From an uncultured Actinomycetes bacterium (lineage in GTDB: Bacteria; Actinomycetota; Thermoleophilia; Solirubrobacterales; 70-9), in contig CAMLQY010000017.1 of assembly GCA_946482365.1 (NCBI GenBank), positions 1 through 38,762 of the forward strand: a stretch of 38,762 nt of DNA, in the 5' to 3' direction. A model generated the notes under the pieces. The model ran no database searches. It was not told where the DNA came from and was given only the letters and a program-made list of their open reading frames with translations. This document shows, piece after piece, positions 10,552-18,589 of the stretch. Both the position numbers and the translations under genes were made by a program. Positions within the stretch are counted from its first letter, which is position 1, and every line of letters starts with the position of its first letter.

Positions 10552-10727
10552 GCAGCTGGCACTGCCCGAGCTGCGGCTACATCTACGACGAGGAGCAGGG
10601 CCACCCGCGCGAGGGCTTCCCGCCCGGGACGCCCTGGAGCGAGGTCCCCGACGACTGGGCCTGCCCGGACTGCGGCGTGCGCGACAAGGTCGACTTCGAG
10701 CCAGGGGAGGGGGAGGCCGGGTCGTGA
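10548..10727 (+). CDS. Rubredoxin, electron donor to AlkB
   Basis: A 59-residue protein translated from GTG 10548, which overlaps the alkB stop as GTGA. Two iron-binding knuckles are present, CPSCGY (Cys6, Cys9) and CPDCG (Cys39, Cys42), with the usual spacing of about 30 residues. Conserved aromatic and acidic features (YIYDEEQG, PWSEVPDDWACP) match rubredoxin. The single Fe(Cys)4 centre passes electrons from rubredoxin reductase to AlkB; no reductase gene is in this window. Its stop overlaps the GTG start of the TetR gene in another GTGA, so all three genes are coupled. Confidence 0.96.
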   Translation: MSSWHCPSCGYIYDEEQGHPREGFPPGTPWSEVPDDWACPDCGVRDKVDFEPGEGEAGS

Positions 10728-11371
10728 CCGCCACCGCTGGCACGATTCCCGCGGTGGCCACCGCTCGCACTCCCTATCCCCAGGCCGCCAAGGCGCTGCT
10801 GCGGGAAACCCTCTTCGGCGCCGCGCGCGACGAGCTGCAGAGCCGCGCCTGGTCGGAGATCACGATGTCGGACATCGCCGGCGCCGCCGGGGTCAGCCGC
10901 CAGACCCTCTACAAGGAGTTCGGCAGCCGCGACGAGTTCGGCCAGGCCTTCGTCATCCACGAGGGCGAACGCTTCCTCGACGGGGTCGAGGCCGCCGTGC
11001 ACGAGCACCTCGACGACCCGCGGGCGGCGATCGGCGCCGCCCTCTCGACCTTCCTGCGCACCGCCGGCGAGGACCCGCTGGTCCGCATCCTGCTCAGCGA
11101 CGACGGCACCGGCGGCATGCTGCCCTTCGTCACCACCCAGGGCATGCCCGTCGTCCACTGGGCCACCGCCCGCCTCACCGCGACGATCGAAGCGGGCTGG
11201 CCCCAGGCCCCGCCGGCCAAGGTCAAGCTCCTCGCCGAGTCCCTGGTCCGCCTCGCGATCTCCTACATCACGGCGCCGAGCGATGCCCCGGAGGAGACCG
11301 CCTCCAAAGCGGGCGAGCTGCTCGGCCCGTTCATCGACGAGGCGCTAGGCGACGTTCCAGGTTCTCCCTGA
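10724..11371 (+). CDS. TetR-family regulator of the alkane operon
   Basis: A 215-residue protein with an N-terminal TetR helix-turn-helix (residues ~25-70; ITMSDIAGAAGVSRQTLYKEFGSRDEF) and an alpha-helical ligand domain after it. It starts at GTG 10724, overlapping the rubredoxin stop. Its position as last gene of alkB-rubredoxin-tetR, and the 9-bp palindrome over the alkB promoter, suggest autoregulated control of alkane oxidation with an alkane or fatty-acid derivative as ligand; that is inference. The final 41 bases overlap the convergent GNAT gene. Confidence 0.92.
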   Translation: MTATAGTIPAVATARTPYPQAAKALLRETLFGAARDELQSRAWSEITMSDIAGAAGVSRQTLYKEFGSRDEFGQAFVIHEGERFLDGVEAAVHEHLDDPRAAIGAALSTFLRTAGEDPLVRILLSDDGTGGMLPFVTTQGMPVVHWATARLTATIEAGWPQAPPAKVKLLAESLVRLAISYITAPSDAPEETASKAGELLGPFIDEALGDVPGSP

Positions 11372-12392
11372 CCTCGGGCCACTCGGAGTCGATCACGCTG
11401 TAGAAGGCCGAGTCGCGCTGGCCGACGTCGGGGACGATCATGTGGTTGCGCAGGACGCCCTCGAACTGGGCGGGCAGGGCCGCGAGGGCGGCGCGGGAGC
11501 GCTCGTTGCGGGCGTCGGTCTTGAACTCGACCCGGACGCAGCCGAGCGCCTCGAAGGCGTGGCGCATCATCAGCAGCTTGGCCTCGACGTTGGCGCCGCT
11601 GCGCCAGGCACTCGGGTGCAGCCAGGTCCAGCCGATCTCGACCACTCGGTGCTCAGGGCGGACGTGCAGGTAGCGGCTGCTGCCGATCGCCCTGCCGGTA
11701 TGGGCGTCTCGCGTGGTGAAGGTTCCCTCCGTACCCGCCTGCTGGGCCTCCAGCGTCAGCCGCATCCAGGCGTCGAAGCGCTCGCGCTCGTTCAGGTGCG
11801 CCAGCCAGGCCCAGATCTCAGGAGCCTGCGCCGCCTCCCAGAGCTCCTCCGCGTGCTCCTCCCGCAGCGGCTCGAGCGTGACGATCGATCCCTCGAGGCT
11901 GGTGGTCAACGGCGGCGCGATCGCCAGCCGGAAGACGAGGCGGCCGAAGCCGGTCTCGTCGACCGAGTCGCGCTCGGGGACGCGCTCGTAGTCGAGCGAT
12001 TCGTAGAGGCGGTGTCCAGCTGTCTGGTAAGGCCGGCTCCAGAGGACGATCGCCTGCCAGCTGTGCTCGAGCGCCAGTACCGCGCAGCGGTCGGCGAGCG
12101 CGCGGCCGATCCCCTGCCGCCGGTGCGCCGCGGAGACGACGAGCCGGGCCAGTTCCGCCTCTCCTTCGCGGGCGACCGCGCGGCTCGGCTCCTCGGGAGC
12201 GAGCAGGGCGACGACGCCCACCACCTCGCCGTCGGCCTCGGCGACGAGGAGATGCGCGGCCGCCGCCGCGGTGGCGTCGAAGTCGGAACGGGCGTAGGGG
12301 GCGTCGCGGCCGCCCTCGCCTTCGGTGAAGTAGGCCTCGGTCCAGAGCGCGACCACTGTCTCCGCGTCCCCGTCCGTGGCGTCCCGAATCAC
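11331..12392 (-). CDS. Tandem GNAT-domain acetyltransferase
   Basis: About 353 residues made of two GNAT folds. The first (residues ~1-165) has the acetyl-CoA loop motif RRQGIGRAL after LARLVVSAAH and ends in ESLDYERV. The second (~175-350) looks like the RimJ/RimL type that modifies protein N-termini or small molecules: VTLEPLREEHAEELWE, IGWTWLHPSAWRSGANVEAK, VEFKTDARNERSRAAL. Start GTG 12392 is chosen because GAGGGGGCG precedes it and because an upstream ATG would place a long hairpin inside the coding sequence. The substrates are unknown. Confidence 0.82.
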   Translation of the reverse strand: MIRDATDGDAETVVALWTEAYFTEGEGGRDAPYARSDFDATAAAAAHLLVAEADGEVVGVVALLAPEEPSRAVAREGEAELARLVVSAAHRRQGIGRALADRCAVLALEHSWQAIVLWSRPYQTAGHRLYESLDYERVPERDSVDETGFGRLVFRLAIAPPLTTSLEGSIVTLEPLREEHAEELWEAAQAPEIWAWLAHLNERERFDAWMRLTLEAQQAGTEGTFTTRDAHTGRAIGSSRYLHVRPEHRVVEIGWTWLHPSAWRSGANVEAKLLMMRHAFEALGCVRVEFKTDARNERSRAALAALPAQFEGVLRNHMIVPDVGQRDSAFYSVIDSEWPEVRENLERRLAPRR

Positions 12393-12402
12393 CGCCCCCT
12401 CG

Positions 12403-12451
12403 CTTCCGGTGCGCTTTATGCCATCCATGGGCACATAAAGCGCACCGGAAG
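12403..12451. repeat. 18-bp perfect inverted repeat between dtd and GNAT gene
   Basis: The arms CTTCCGGTGCGCTTTATG (12403-12420) and its exact complement (12434-12451) flank a 13-base loop that contains CCATGG. The hairpin lies just after the dtd stop and just before the GNAT start, both on the minus strand. It may end dtd transcription, although no T-tract follows in either direction. Confidence 0.75.
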
Positions 12452-12465
12452 GGGTTGGTTGGGGA

Positions 12466-12882
12466 TCACGATTCCACCAACAGGGTCACGGGGCCGTCGT
12501 TGACCAGGGCCACGCCCATGCAGGCGCCGAAGACGCCCTTGGCGGCACCGAGGCGTTCGCAGAAGCGGTCGTAGAGCGGCTCGGCCTCGGCGCCGGGAGC
12601 CGCGTCCACATAGCTGGGGCGGTTGCCCTTGCGGGCGTCGCCGTAGAGGGTGAACTGGCTGACGCAGAGCACCTCGTGCTCGCCGAGCGGCTCGTTCATC
12701 CTGCCCTCGGTGTCGTCGAAGATCCGCAGCTTGCGCACCTTGTCCGCCAGGCGGTCGGCGTCGTCCTCGGTGTCGCCGCGCCTCACCCCGAGCAGGATCA
12801 GCATCCCAGGCCCGATCTGCGCCACCCGCTCGCCCTCGACGTCGACGGCGGCCTGGCTGACCCGCTGGACGAGCGCTCTCAT
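12466..12882 (-). CDS. dtd: D-aminoacyl-tRNA deacylase Dtd
   Basis: A 138-residue enzyme that hydrolyses D-amino acids (and glycine from tRNA-Ala) off mischarged tRNAs. It starts MRALVQRVSQAAV, the classic N-terminus. The catalytic SQFTLYGD (residues ~77-84) and the C-terminal cross-subunit motif NDGPVT (near 128) are both intact. ATG 12882 has a GGAGGCGGAG ribosome site; longer in-frame extension lacks one and is not family-like. It is divergent from the metal-uptake operon. Confidence 0.96.
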   Translation of the reverse strand: MRALVQRVSQAAVDVEGERVAQIGPGMLILLGVRRGDTEDDADRLADKVRKLRIFDDTEGRMNEPLGEHEVLCVSQFTLYGDARKGNRPSYVDAAPGAEAEPLYDRFCERLGAAKGVFGACMGVALVNDGPVTLLVES

Positions 12883-12937
12883 CTCCGCCTCCCGCGCACG
12901 TCTGCACCGTATAGGGGAGAAAGCCGGGGAGAAAATA

Positions 12938-12954
12938 AAAATGGATCTCATTTT
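12938..12954. promoter_or_regulatory. Zur/Fur-box-like palindrome upstream of metal-uptake operon
   Basis: AAAATG-GATCT-CATTTT is a perfect 6-5-6 inverted repeat in an unusually AT-rich patch (12931-12960), 18 bases before the GTG of the permease fusion. It resembles the ATGAAAATnATTTTCAT type of Zur/Fur site, and a Fur-family gene closes this locus at 16462. The match is by eye. Confidence 0.6.
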
Positions 12955-12972
12955 GATTTAATTCCCAGGCCT

Positions 12973-14724
12973 GTGCTCGAGCCGTTCCAGCTGCCCTTCG
13001 TCCAGCGTGGCCTGCTCGAGGTGGCGATCCTCGCCGTGCCGGCCGGCCTGCTCGGCACTTGGATCGTCCTGCGCGGGCTCGCCTTCTTCTCCCACTCGGT
13101 CGGGACGGCGGCCTTCCCGGGGCTGGTGCTCGCCGACGGGCTCGGCTTCGCGGCCCCGCTGGGGGCCTTCGGCGCGGCGTTCCTCTTCGGCGCCGGCACG
13201 GCGCTGCTCTCGCGCCGCGAGGAAGAGGGGCGCGACGCGGCGGTCGCGATCGTCCTCGTCGGCTGCCTGGCCGCCGGCACGATCCTCGCCAGCGACGTCT
13301 TCGGCTCCGGCGCCAACGTCGAGACCCTGCTCTTCGGCAGCCTGCTCCTGGTCGACGACGGCGACATCGCCCTCGCCGGCGCCGCGGCCACCGCGACCGT
13401 GCTCGCCACGCTGCTGCTCGGCCATCGCTGGCTGGCGACGGGCTTCGACCCCGGCTCGGCCGGGGCCCTTGGCACCGGCGCCCGTCGGCTCGAGATCGTG
13501 CTCCTCGGCCTGATCGCCTTCGCGATCGTCGCCGCGCTCTCGACGATCGGGGCGCTGCTGGTCGCGGCGCTCTTCGTCGTGCCCGCCCTCACCGTGCGCC
13601 TCTTCGCCCGGCGGATGTGGACCTGGCAGCTCGCCAGCATCGCGCTCGTCGCCCTCGAGGGGGCCGTCGGGCTCTGGCTCTCGGTCAAGACCGACGCCCC
13701 GCCGGGGGCGACGATCGCGCTCGTCGCCGGTGCGGCCTTCGTCCTCGCCGCCGCGGCGCGGTCTTTGCCGAGGGCACCGCGCAGGCCGGCTCTCACGGCG
13801 GCCGTCCTCGCCGCCACGGCCCTCCTCCTTGCCGGGTGCTCCAGCGGCGGTGGGGGCGACGACAGCCGGCTCGACGTGGTCGCGACCACCACCCAGGTGG
13901 GTGACTTCGTCCGCCAGGTCGGCGGCGGCGCGGTCGCGGTCGACCAGATCCTCCAGCCGAACACCGACCCCCATGAGTACGAGCCCCGTCCCAGCGACGT
14001 GGTCGCGACCGCCGAGGCCGAGCTCGTCTTCACCAGCGGCGACGAGCTCGACGAGTGGATCGGCGAGGTGGTCTCCGACAGTGGCAGCGAGGCCCGCGTC
14101 GTCGACCTGGGGGCCGCGCTGCCCGAGCGGCTGCCCGGCGAGCGGAGCGGGGAGGAGGCTTCCGCCTACGACCCCCACTGGTGGCACGACCCGCGCAACG
14201 CCGAGGCCGCGGTGCGGGAGGTCGAGCGCAGCCTGGCGGCCGCCGACCCGGCCCACGCGCGCGTGTTCGAGCGCCGGGCCGCGGCCTACCTCGCCAGGCT
14301 GAGGGCGCTCGACGACGCCATCGCCCGTTGCATGGAGTCGGTCCCCGCCGCCCGCCGCAAGCTGGTCACCGACCACGACGCCTTCGGCTACTTCGCCCGC
14401 CGCTACGGGATCGACGTCGTCGGCGCGGTCGTCCCCTCGCAGGCGACCCAGGCCCAGCCCTCGGCCAAGGACCTCAGCGCCCTGGCCGGCCTGATCGAGC
14501 GCGAAGGCGTCGAGGCGGTCTTCCCCGAGAGCTCGCTCAGCCCGAAGGTCGCGGAGGCGATCGCGGCCCAGACCGGCGCCACGGCGGAGTACACGCTCTA
14601 CGGGGACACGCTCGGCCCCGCCGGCTCCGACGGGGCCGGCTACGTGGAGATGGAGGCGGCCAACGCGGACGCGATGGTCCGCGGCTTCACCGCAGGGAGG
14701 CGCGGGTGCGAGATCAGCCCCTGA
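12973..14724 (+). CDS. Zinc/manganese ABC transporter: permease fused to substrate-binding lipoprotein
   Basis: One 583-residue reading frame joins two transporter parts. Residues ~1-270 are a ZnuB/ABC-3 type permease (VLEPFQLPFVQRGLLEVAIL, GTWIVLRGLAFFSHSVGTAAFPG, many hydrophobic helices). At ~276-292 comes a second signal-like segment (RAPRRPALTAAVLAATALLLAGC) ending in a lipobox with Cys289, followed by a ZnuA-like cluster A-I binding protein: PNTDPHEYEPRPSD, DPHWWHDPRNA, VTDHDAFGYFARRYG and FPESSLSPK hold the expected metal ligands. GTG 12973 is chosen because the start mirrors MLEPLQEPFMQRAL of the second permease. A TTG inside the linker could give a separate binding protein, but no ribosome site supports it. 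Confidence 0.85.
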   Translation: MLEPFQLPFVQRGLLEVAILAVPAGLLGTWIVLRGLAFFSHSVGTAAFPGLVLADGLGFAAPLGAFGAAFLFGAGTALLSRREEEGRDAAVAIVLVGCLAAGTILASDVFGSGANVETLLFGSLLLVDDGDIALAGAAATATVLATLLLGHRWLATGFDPGSAGALGTGARRLEIVLLGLIAFAIVAALSTIGALLVAALFVVPALTVRLFARRMWTWQLASIALVALEGAVGLWLSVKTDAPPGATIALVAGAAFVLAAAARSLPRAPRRPALTAAVLAATALLLAGCSSGGGGDDSRLDVVATTTQVGDFVRQVGGGAVAVDQILQPNTDPHEYEPRPSDVVATAEAELVFTSGDELDEWIGEVVSDSGSEARVVDLGAALPERLPGERSGEEASAYDPHWWHDPRNAEAAVREVERSLAAADPAHARVFERRAAAYLARLRALDDAIARCMESVPAARRKLVTDHDAFGYFARRYGIDVVGAVVPSQATQAQPSAKDLSALAGLIEREGVEAVFPESSLSPKVAEAIAAQTGATAEYTLYGDTLGPAGSDGAGYVEMEAANADAMVRGFTAGRRGCEISP

Positions 14725-15455
14725 TCGAGGCCTCCGGCCTGGCGGCCGGATACGACGGCGCGCCGGCGATCTCCGGCGTCACCTTCTCGCTGCACCCAGG
14801 ACAGAGGCTCGCCCTGCTCGGCTCCAATGGCGGCGGAAAGACAACGCTGCTGCGCGCGGTGCTCGGCGAACTGCGGGTCTTCGGCGGCACGCTGCGCGTA
14901 TCCGCGACCTGCGGCACGGTGCCGCAGACCGAGCGCTCCCGCCTCGACTACCCGGTCTCCGCCCTCGACGTGGCGACGATGGGGACGCTCGCAGCTCTGC
15001 CCTGGTGGCGCCGGCCCGGACGGCGCGAGCGCGAGGCGGCCGGCCGGGCACTGGAGCGGGTCGGCTTGGCATCGCTTGCCGGGGAGACCTTCGGCCGCCT
15101 CTCCGGCGGCCAGCGCCAGCGTGCCCTGATCGCCCGCGCCCTCGTGCAGGACGCCGGCGTGCTGCTGCTCGACGAGCCGTTCTCCGGCCTCGACCGCCCC
15201 GGCGGCGAGCGGCTGGAAGCGCTGATCGGCGAGCTGGCGAGTGAGGGCAGGGGGGTGGTGATCGCCACCCACGACCTCGAGCAGGCCCGCGCCTGCGACC
15301 TCGTCCTCTGCATCGCCGGGCGCCAGATCGCCTGCGGGCCCCCCGAGGAGGTGCTCGCCGACGTCGGCGTGCTGGAAGCGACCTACGGCGGGGCGATCGT
15401 CGAGCTCCCCGGCGGCGGCCGCGCGATCCTGCCTCCGCACCATCACCACCACTGA
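14706..15455 (+). CDS. Zinc/manganese ABC transporter ATP-binding protein (ZnuC type)
   Basis: A 249-residue ATPase with Walker A GSNGGGKTT (residues ~39-47), signature LSGGQRQ (~136), Walker B VLLLDEP (~157) and the switch histidine in ATHD. It powers the adjacent permeases. Start GTG 14706 overlaps the end of the binding-protein frame by 19 bases and has AGGGAGG upstream. The C-terminus ends in five histidines (PPHHHHH), which may bind the transported metal. The second permease starts two bases after the stop. Confidence 0.93.
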   Translation: MRDQPLIEASGLAAGYDGAPAISGVTFSLHPGQRLALLGSNGGGKTTLLRAVLGELRVFGGTLRVSATCGTVPQTERSRLDYPVSALDVATMGTLAALPWWRRPGRREREAAGRALERVGLASLAGETFGRLSGGQRQRALIARALVQDAGVLLLDEPFSGLDRPGGERLEALIGELASEGRGVVIATHDLEQARACDLVLCIAGRQIACGPPEEVLADVGVLEATYGGAIVELPGGGRAILPPHHHHH

Positions 15456-15456
15456 G

Positions 15457-16299
15457 ATGCTCGAGCCCCTGCAAGAGCCGTTCATGCAGCGCGCCCTCGC
15501 GGAGGTGGTGCTGATCGGGGTCGCCGGCGGCGCCCTCGGCTGCTGGGTCGTCTTCTACGGCCTCTCCTACGCCGCCGAGTCGCTCGCCCACTCGCTCTTC
15601 CCCGGGCTCGTCCTCGCCGCCATCGCCGGCGCCCCGCTGCTGCTCGGCGCCGCCCCGGCGGCGCTCGTCGCGGCGCTGGCGATCGCGCTCGGCGCCAGGG
15701 TGGCCGGGGTGAGCCGGGAAGCGGCCGTCGCGGTGGTGGTGACGGCGATGTTCGGGCTCGGCGTGCTGCTCGCCCTCTCGCCTCAGTCCCCGCCGGGGGT
15801 CGGGGCGCTGCTCTTCGGCGACCCGTTCGGGGCCACCGATGCCGACCTGGCCGCCGCCGCCGCCCTGGCGGCGCTCGTGCTCCTCTCCCTCAGGCTCCTG
15901 CACGGCAGGCTGCTGGTGGCCGGCTTCGATCGCGGCGCGGCGCGAGCGCTCGGCGTCTCCCCGGGCCTCGCCGACGCGGCGCTGCTGGTCCTGCTCGCCG
16001 CCGCGACCGTGGTTGCCGTGCAGGGGCTCGGCAACCTGCTCGTCGTCGCCGTCTTCGTCGGGCCGGCCGCCGCCGCGCGCCGGCTCGCCGACCGGATGCT
16101 GCCGACGATGCTGATCGCCACGGCCATCGCCGTCCTCGCCGCGGTCGGTGGGCTGTACCTCTCCTACTACGCCGGCACCGCAGGCGGAGCCTCGGTGGCC
16201 GCGGCGATCGTCGCGGCATACCTGCTCTCCCTGCCGCTGGGAGGATGGCTGGCGGCCCGGCGCCGGGAGCCGGCCCGGGTCGGGGCTACGATCGGCTAG
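15457..16299 (+). CDS. Zinc/manganese ABC transporter permease (ZnuB type)
   Basis: A 280-residue ABC-3 family permease with about eight hydrophobic helices. MLEPLQEPFMQRALAEVVLI at the N-terminus is clearly homologous to the start of the fused permease upstream, so the two probably form a heterodimeric channel with the ATPase between them in the operon. SYAAESLAHSLFPGLVLA matches the ABC-3 core. Its TAG stop (16297-16299) is the first triplet of a 165-base inverted-repeat element that runs up to the Fur-family start. Confidence 0.92.
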   Translation: MLEPLQEPFMQRALAEVVLIGVAGGALGCWVVFYGLSYAAESLAHSLFPGLVLAAIAGAPLLLGAAPAALVAALAIALGARVAGVSREAAVAVVVTAMFGLGVLLALSPQSPPGVGALLFGDPFGATDADLAAAAALAALVLLSLRLLHGRLLVAGFDRGAARALGVSPGLADAALLVLLAAATVVAVQGLGNLLVVAVFVGPAAAARRLADRMLPTMLIATAIAVLAAVGGLYLSYYAGTAGGASVAAAIVAAYLLSLPLGGWLAARRREPARVGATIG

Positions 16300-16461
16300 T
16301 GCCCTGTCTCGTAACGTTGGCCAGGAAATGACGAGGTCCAGGCACCGCCAGACAAGGACGCAGGGAGCCCGAATAGCAGCGCTATTCGGGCGACTGAGGA
16401 CGCAGTATGGCGGTGATCTGGGGCCGTCATTTCCGGTCAGACGTTGGGAGGCAGGGCACTA
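16297..16461 (+). repeat. Large palindromic element, copy 1 (AGGACGCAG core)
   Basis: The two ~80-base halves are near reverse complements: TAGTGCCCTG (16297-16306) pairs with CAGGGCACTA (16452-16461), then GGAAATGACG, CACCGCC and the apical CCCGAATAGC/GCTATTCGGG (16368-16390) also pair. Between outer and apical stems lies a core that does not pair but repeats directly: AGGACGCAG at 16355-16363 and 16397-16405. The left arm contains the permease stop codon. The right arm contains GGGAGG, the likely ribosome site of the next gene. The 16-base block CAAGGACGCAGGGAGC (16353-16368) is identical in the copy at 35619-35716. A structured RNA or non-autonomous repeat is possible. Confidence 0.8.
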
Positions 16462-16908
16462 ATGGCCGCCGGGACCGACAGCGCCTGGGCCGAGCACGCC
16501 CTTCGCGCCCTCCGGCAGGCGGGCTACCGGCGCGGCGGGGCCCGCACCGCGGTCGTCGAGGCGCTGGCCCGCCATGACTGCGCCGTCACCGCGATCGAGC
16601 TCGACGACGAGCTGCGCCGGCGCCGGCCCGCGGTGGGGCGCGCCAGCGTCTACCGGGCGCTGGAGCAGCTGGAGCAGCTCGGCCTCGTGCAGCGGATGGA
16701 GGTGACGCGGGGGACGGCCGGGTACGAGCGCGTCGATCCCGGCGGCGAGCACCACCACCACGCGATCTGCCGCCGGTGCGGGCGCATGGTCCCGTTCGAG
16801 GACCCCTCGCTCGAGCGCGCGATCGAGAAGCTGTCCGGGGAGATCAGCTTCGAGGTCACCGACCACGACGTCGTCCTGCGCGGCCTCTGCGAGCGCTGCT
16901 CGGGTTAG
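16462..16908 (+). CDS. Fur-family metalloregulator, probably Zur
   Basis: A 148-residue repressor. The winged helix covers residues ~10-85 (YRRGGARTAVVEALARHD, GRASVYRALEQLEQLGLVQRM). The metal-sensing part follows: HHHHAICRRCGRMVPFED with a CxxC structural zinc site, and a second CxxC-like pair at the C-terminus (LCERCSG). With zinc bound it would repress uptake genes, and the location next to a ZnuABC-type operon fits Zur better than Fur. ATG 16462 directly abuts the inverted-repeat element that carries its GGGAGG ribosome site, so that structure could affect its translation. Confidence 0.9.
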   Translation: MAAGTDSAWAEHALRALRQAGYRRGGARTAVVEALARHDCAVTAIELDDELRRRRPAVGRASVYRALEQLEQLGLVQRMEVTRGTAGYERVDPGGEHHHHAICRRCGRMVPFEDPSLERAIEKLSGEISFEVTDHDVVLRGLCERCSG

Positions 16909-16939
16909 GAACGGGGCGGCGGGCTTCATCGCGGCCCGC

Positions 16940-18589
16940 ATGGATGCGAAGCTGCCCGCCATGACCAAGTGGGGAGTCCTCGCCGTCCTGGCGGCCGCGC
17001 AGTTCCTGATGGTGCTCGACCAGGCGGTGATGAACGTGGCGATCTCCCAGCTGGTCGAGGACTTCGACACCACGGTGACGACGATTCAGGCGGTGATCGC
17101 CTTCTACGCGCTGGTGATGGCGGGCCTGATGCTGACCGGCGGCAAGCTGGGCGACATCTGGGGGCGGCGCCGCGCCTTCACGGTCGGGCTCTGCATCTAC
17201 GGCGTCGGGTCGGGGCTGACGGCCGCCTCCTGGAGCGTGCCCTCGCTGATGCTCGGCTGGTCGATCCTCGAGGGGATCGGCGCCGCGCTCGTGATTCCCG
17301 CCCTGATCGCCCTGGTCGCCGGCAACTACAAGGGCGCCGACCGGGCGATCGCCTATGGCGTGCTGGGCGGCGTCGCCGGGGCGGGCATCGCCGTCGGCCC
17401 GATCCTCGGCGGCTGGGCGACGACGGAGCTCAGCTGGCGGGTGGTCTTCCTCGGCGAGGTCGTCGTCGCCGTCGGCATCCTGCTCGGAACGCGGATGATC
17501 CGCGAGCCCGAGCGCGAGGCCCCGGCACCAACCCTCGACTGGGCCGGCGGCGCCCTCTCCGCCTCGGGCCTCACCCTGGTCGTCTTCGGCGTGCTGCAGG
17601 CCAGCAACTGGGGCTGGCTGGCCCCGCGCAGCTCGCCGCTCGAGCCCTTCGGCTTCTCGCTGACACCCTTCGTGATCGGGGCGGGGGCGTTCGTGCTGGC
17701 GGCCTTCGTGGCCTGGGAGCGCCGCCGCGAACGCCTCGGCGAGGACCCGCTCGTCCACCTGCCGCTGCTGCGGGTGTCGCAGCTGCGCGGCGGCGTCTCG
17801 ATGTTCGTCGCCCAGAACCTGATCCTGATGGGCGTCTTCTTCACGATCCCCCTCTTCCTCCAGGTCGTCCACGGCCTCGACGCGCTCGAAACGGGGGTGC
17901 GGATGCTCCCCGCCTCGGCCGGGCTCTTCTTCGCCTCGATCGTCGGCTCGGCGCTGGCGAAGCGGTTTGCGCCGAAGCCGCTGGTCCGCACCGGCCTGCT
18001 CACCGTCCTCGCCGCGACCCTGATGCTGCTCGGCACGATCGAGCCCCAGCTCGACAACTCCTCCTTCCTGGTTGCGATGGGCGTGCTCGGCATCGGCATG
18101 GGCCTGATCGTCTCCCAGCTCGGCAACGTCGTCCAGTCGGCGGTATCCGACGAGGACCGCAGCGAGGCCGGCGGCCTGCAGAGCACCGCACAGCAGCTCG
18201 GCTCCTCGCTTGGCACGGCGCTGCTCGGCGCGATCGTGATCACCGGCCTGATCGCCGCCTTCACCTCGAACGTCGCCGACGACGCGCGGATCTCCGCTGA
18301 CGTCAGCGACCAGCTCGAGGTGCGGCTGAGTGCGGGGGGGAGCTTCATCTCCTCCGGGGAGGTCCGGGCCGGCGCGACCGCCGCCGGGCTCGACGCTGCG
18401 ACCACCGACGCCCTCGTCGAGAACTACGAAGACGCCCAGATCGAAGCGCTGAAGACCGCCTTCCTCTTCGCCGCCTTCCTTACCGCCTGCTCCTTCTGGA
18501 CCACGCGGCGCCTGCCGGACCGCCGCTTCGACGAGCTGCAGGCCGGGCTCGATCCGCCCCGGCTCGACCCGGAGCCCTCGCCCACGTGA
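16940..18589 (+). CDS. MFS multidrug-type exporter, 14-helix DHA2 family
   Basis: About 549 residues with 14 hydrophobic helices, the size and layout of EmrB/QacA drug:proton antiporters. Helix 1 carries the family motif FLMVLDQAVMNVAI, and the loop after helix 2 has GGKLGDIWGRRRAF (motif A). GGVAGAGIAVGPILGG in helix 5 is the antiporter motif C region. The start may be ATG 16940 or ATG 16961 (MTKWG); neither has a strong ribosome site. It lies about 30 bases after the Fur-family gene, and its stop overlaps the next gene's GTG start. The substrate is unknown. Confidence 0.92.
   Translation: MDAKLPAMTKWGVLAVLAAAQFLMVLDQAVMNVAISQLVEDFDTTVTTIQAVIAFYALVMAGLMLTGGKLGDIWGRRRAFTVGLCIYGVGSGLTAASWSVPSLMLGWSILEGIGAALVIPALIALVAGNYKGADRAIAYGVLGGVAGAGIAVGPILGGWATTELSWRVVFLGEVVVAVGILLGTRMIREPEREAPAPTLDWAGGALSASGLTLVVFGVLQASNWGWLAPRSSPLEPFGFSLTPFVIGAGAFVLAAFVAWERRRERLGEDPLVHLPLLRVSQLRGGVSMFVAQNLILMGVFFTIPLFLQVVHGLDALETGVRMLPASAGLFFASIVGSALAKRFAPKPLVRTGLLTVLAATLMLLGTIEPQLDNSSFLVAMGVLGIGMGLIVSQLGNVVQSAVSDEDRSEAGGLQSTAQQLGSSLGTALLGAIVITGLIAAFTSNVADDARISADVSDQLEVRLSAGGSFISSGEVRAGATAAGLDAATTDALVENYEDAQIEALKTAFLFAAFLTACSFWTTRRLPDRRFDELQAGLDPPRLDPEPSPT

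Noticed and set aside
12676..12972. Extension of the permease fusion upstream into the dtd region
   Set aside because: It is antisense to dtd and lacks permease features; the family-like start is GTG 12973.
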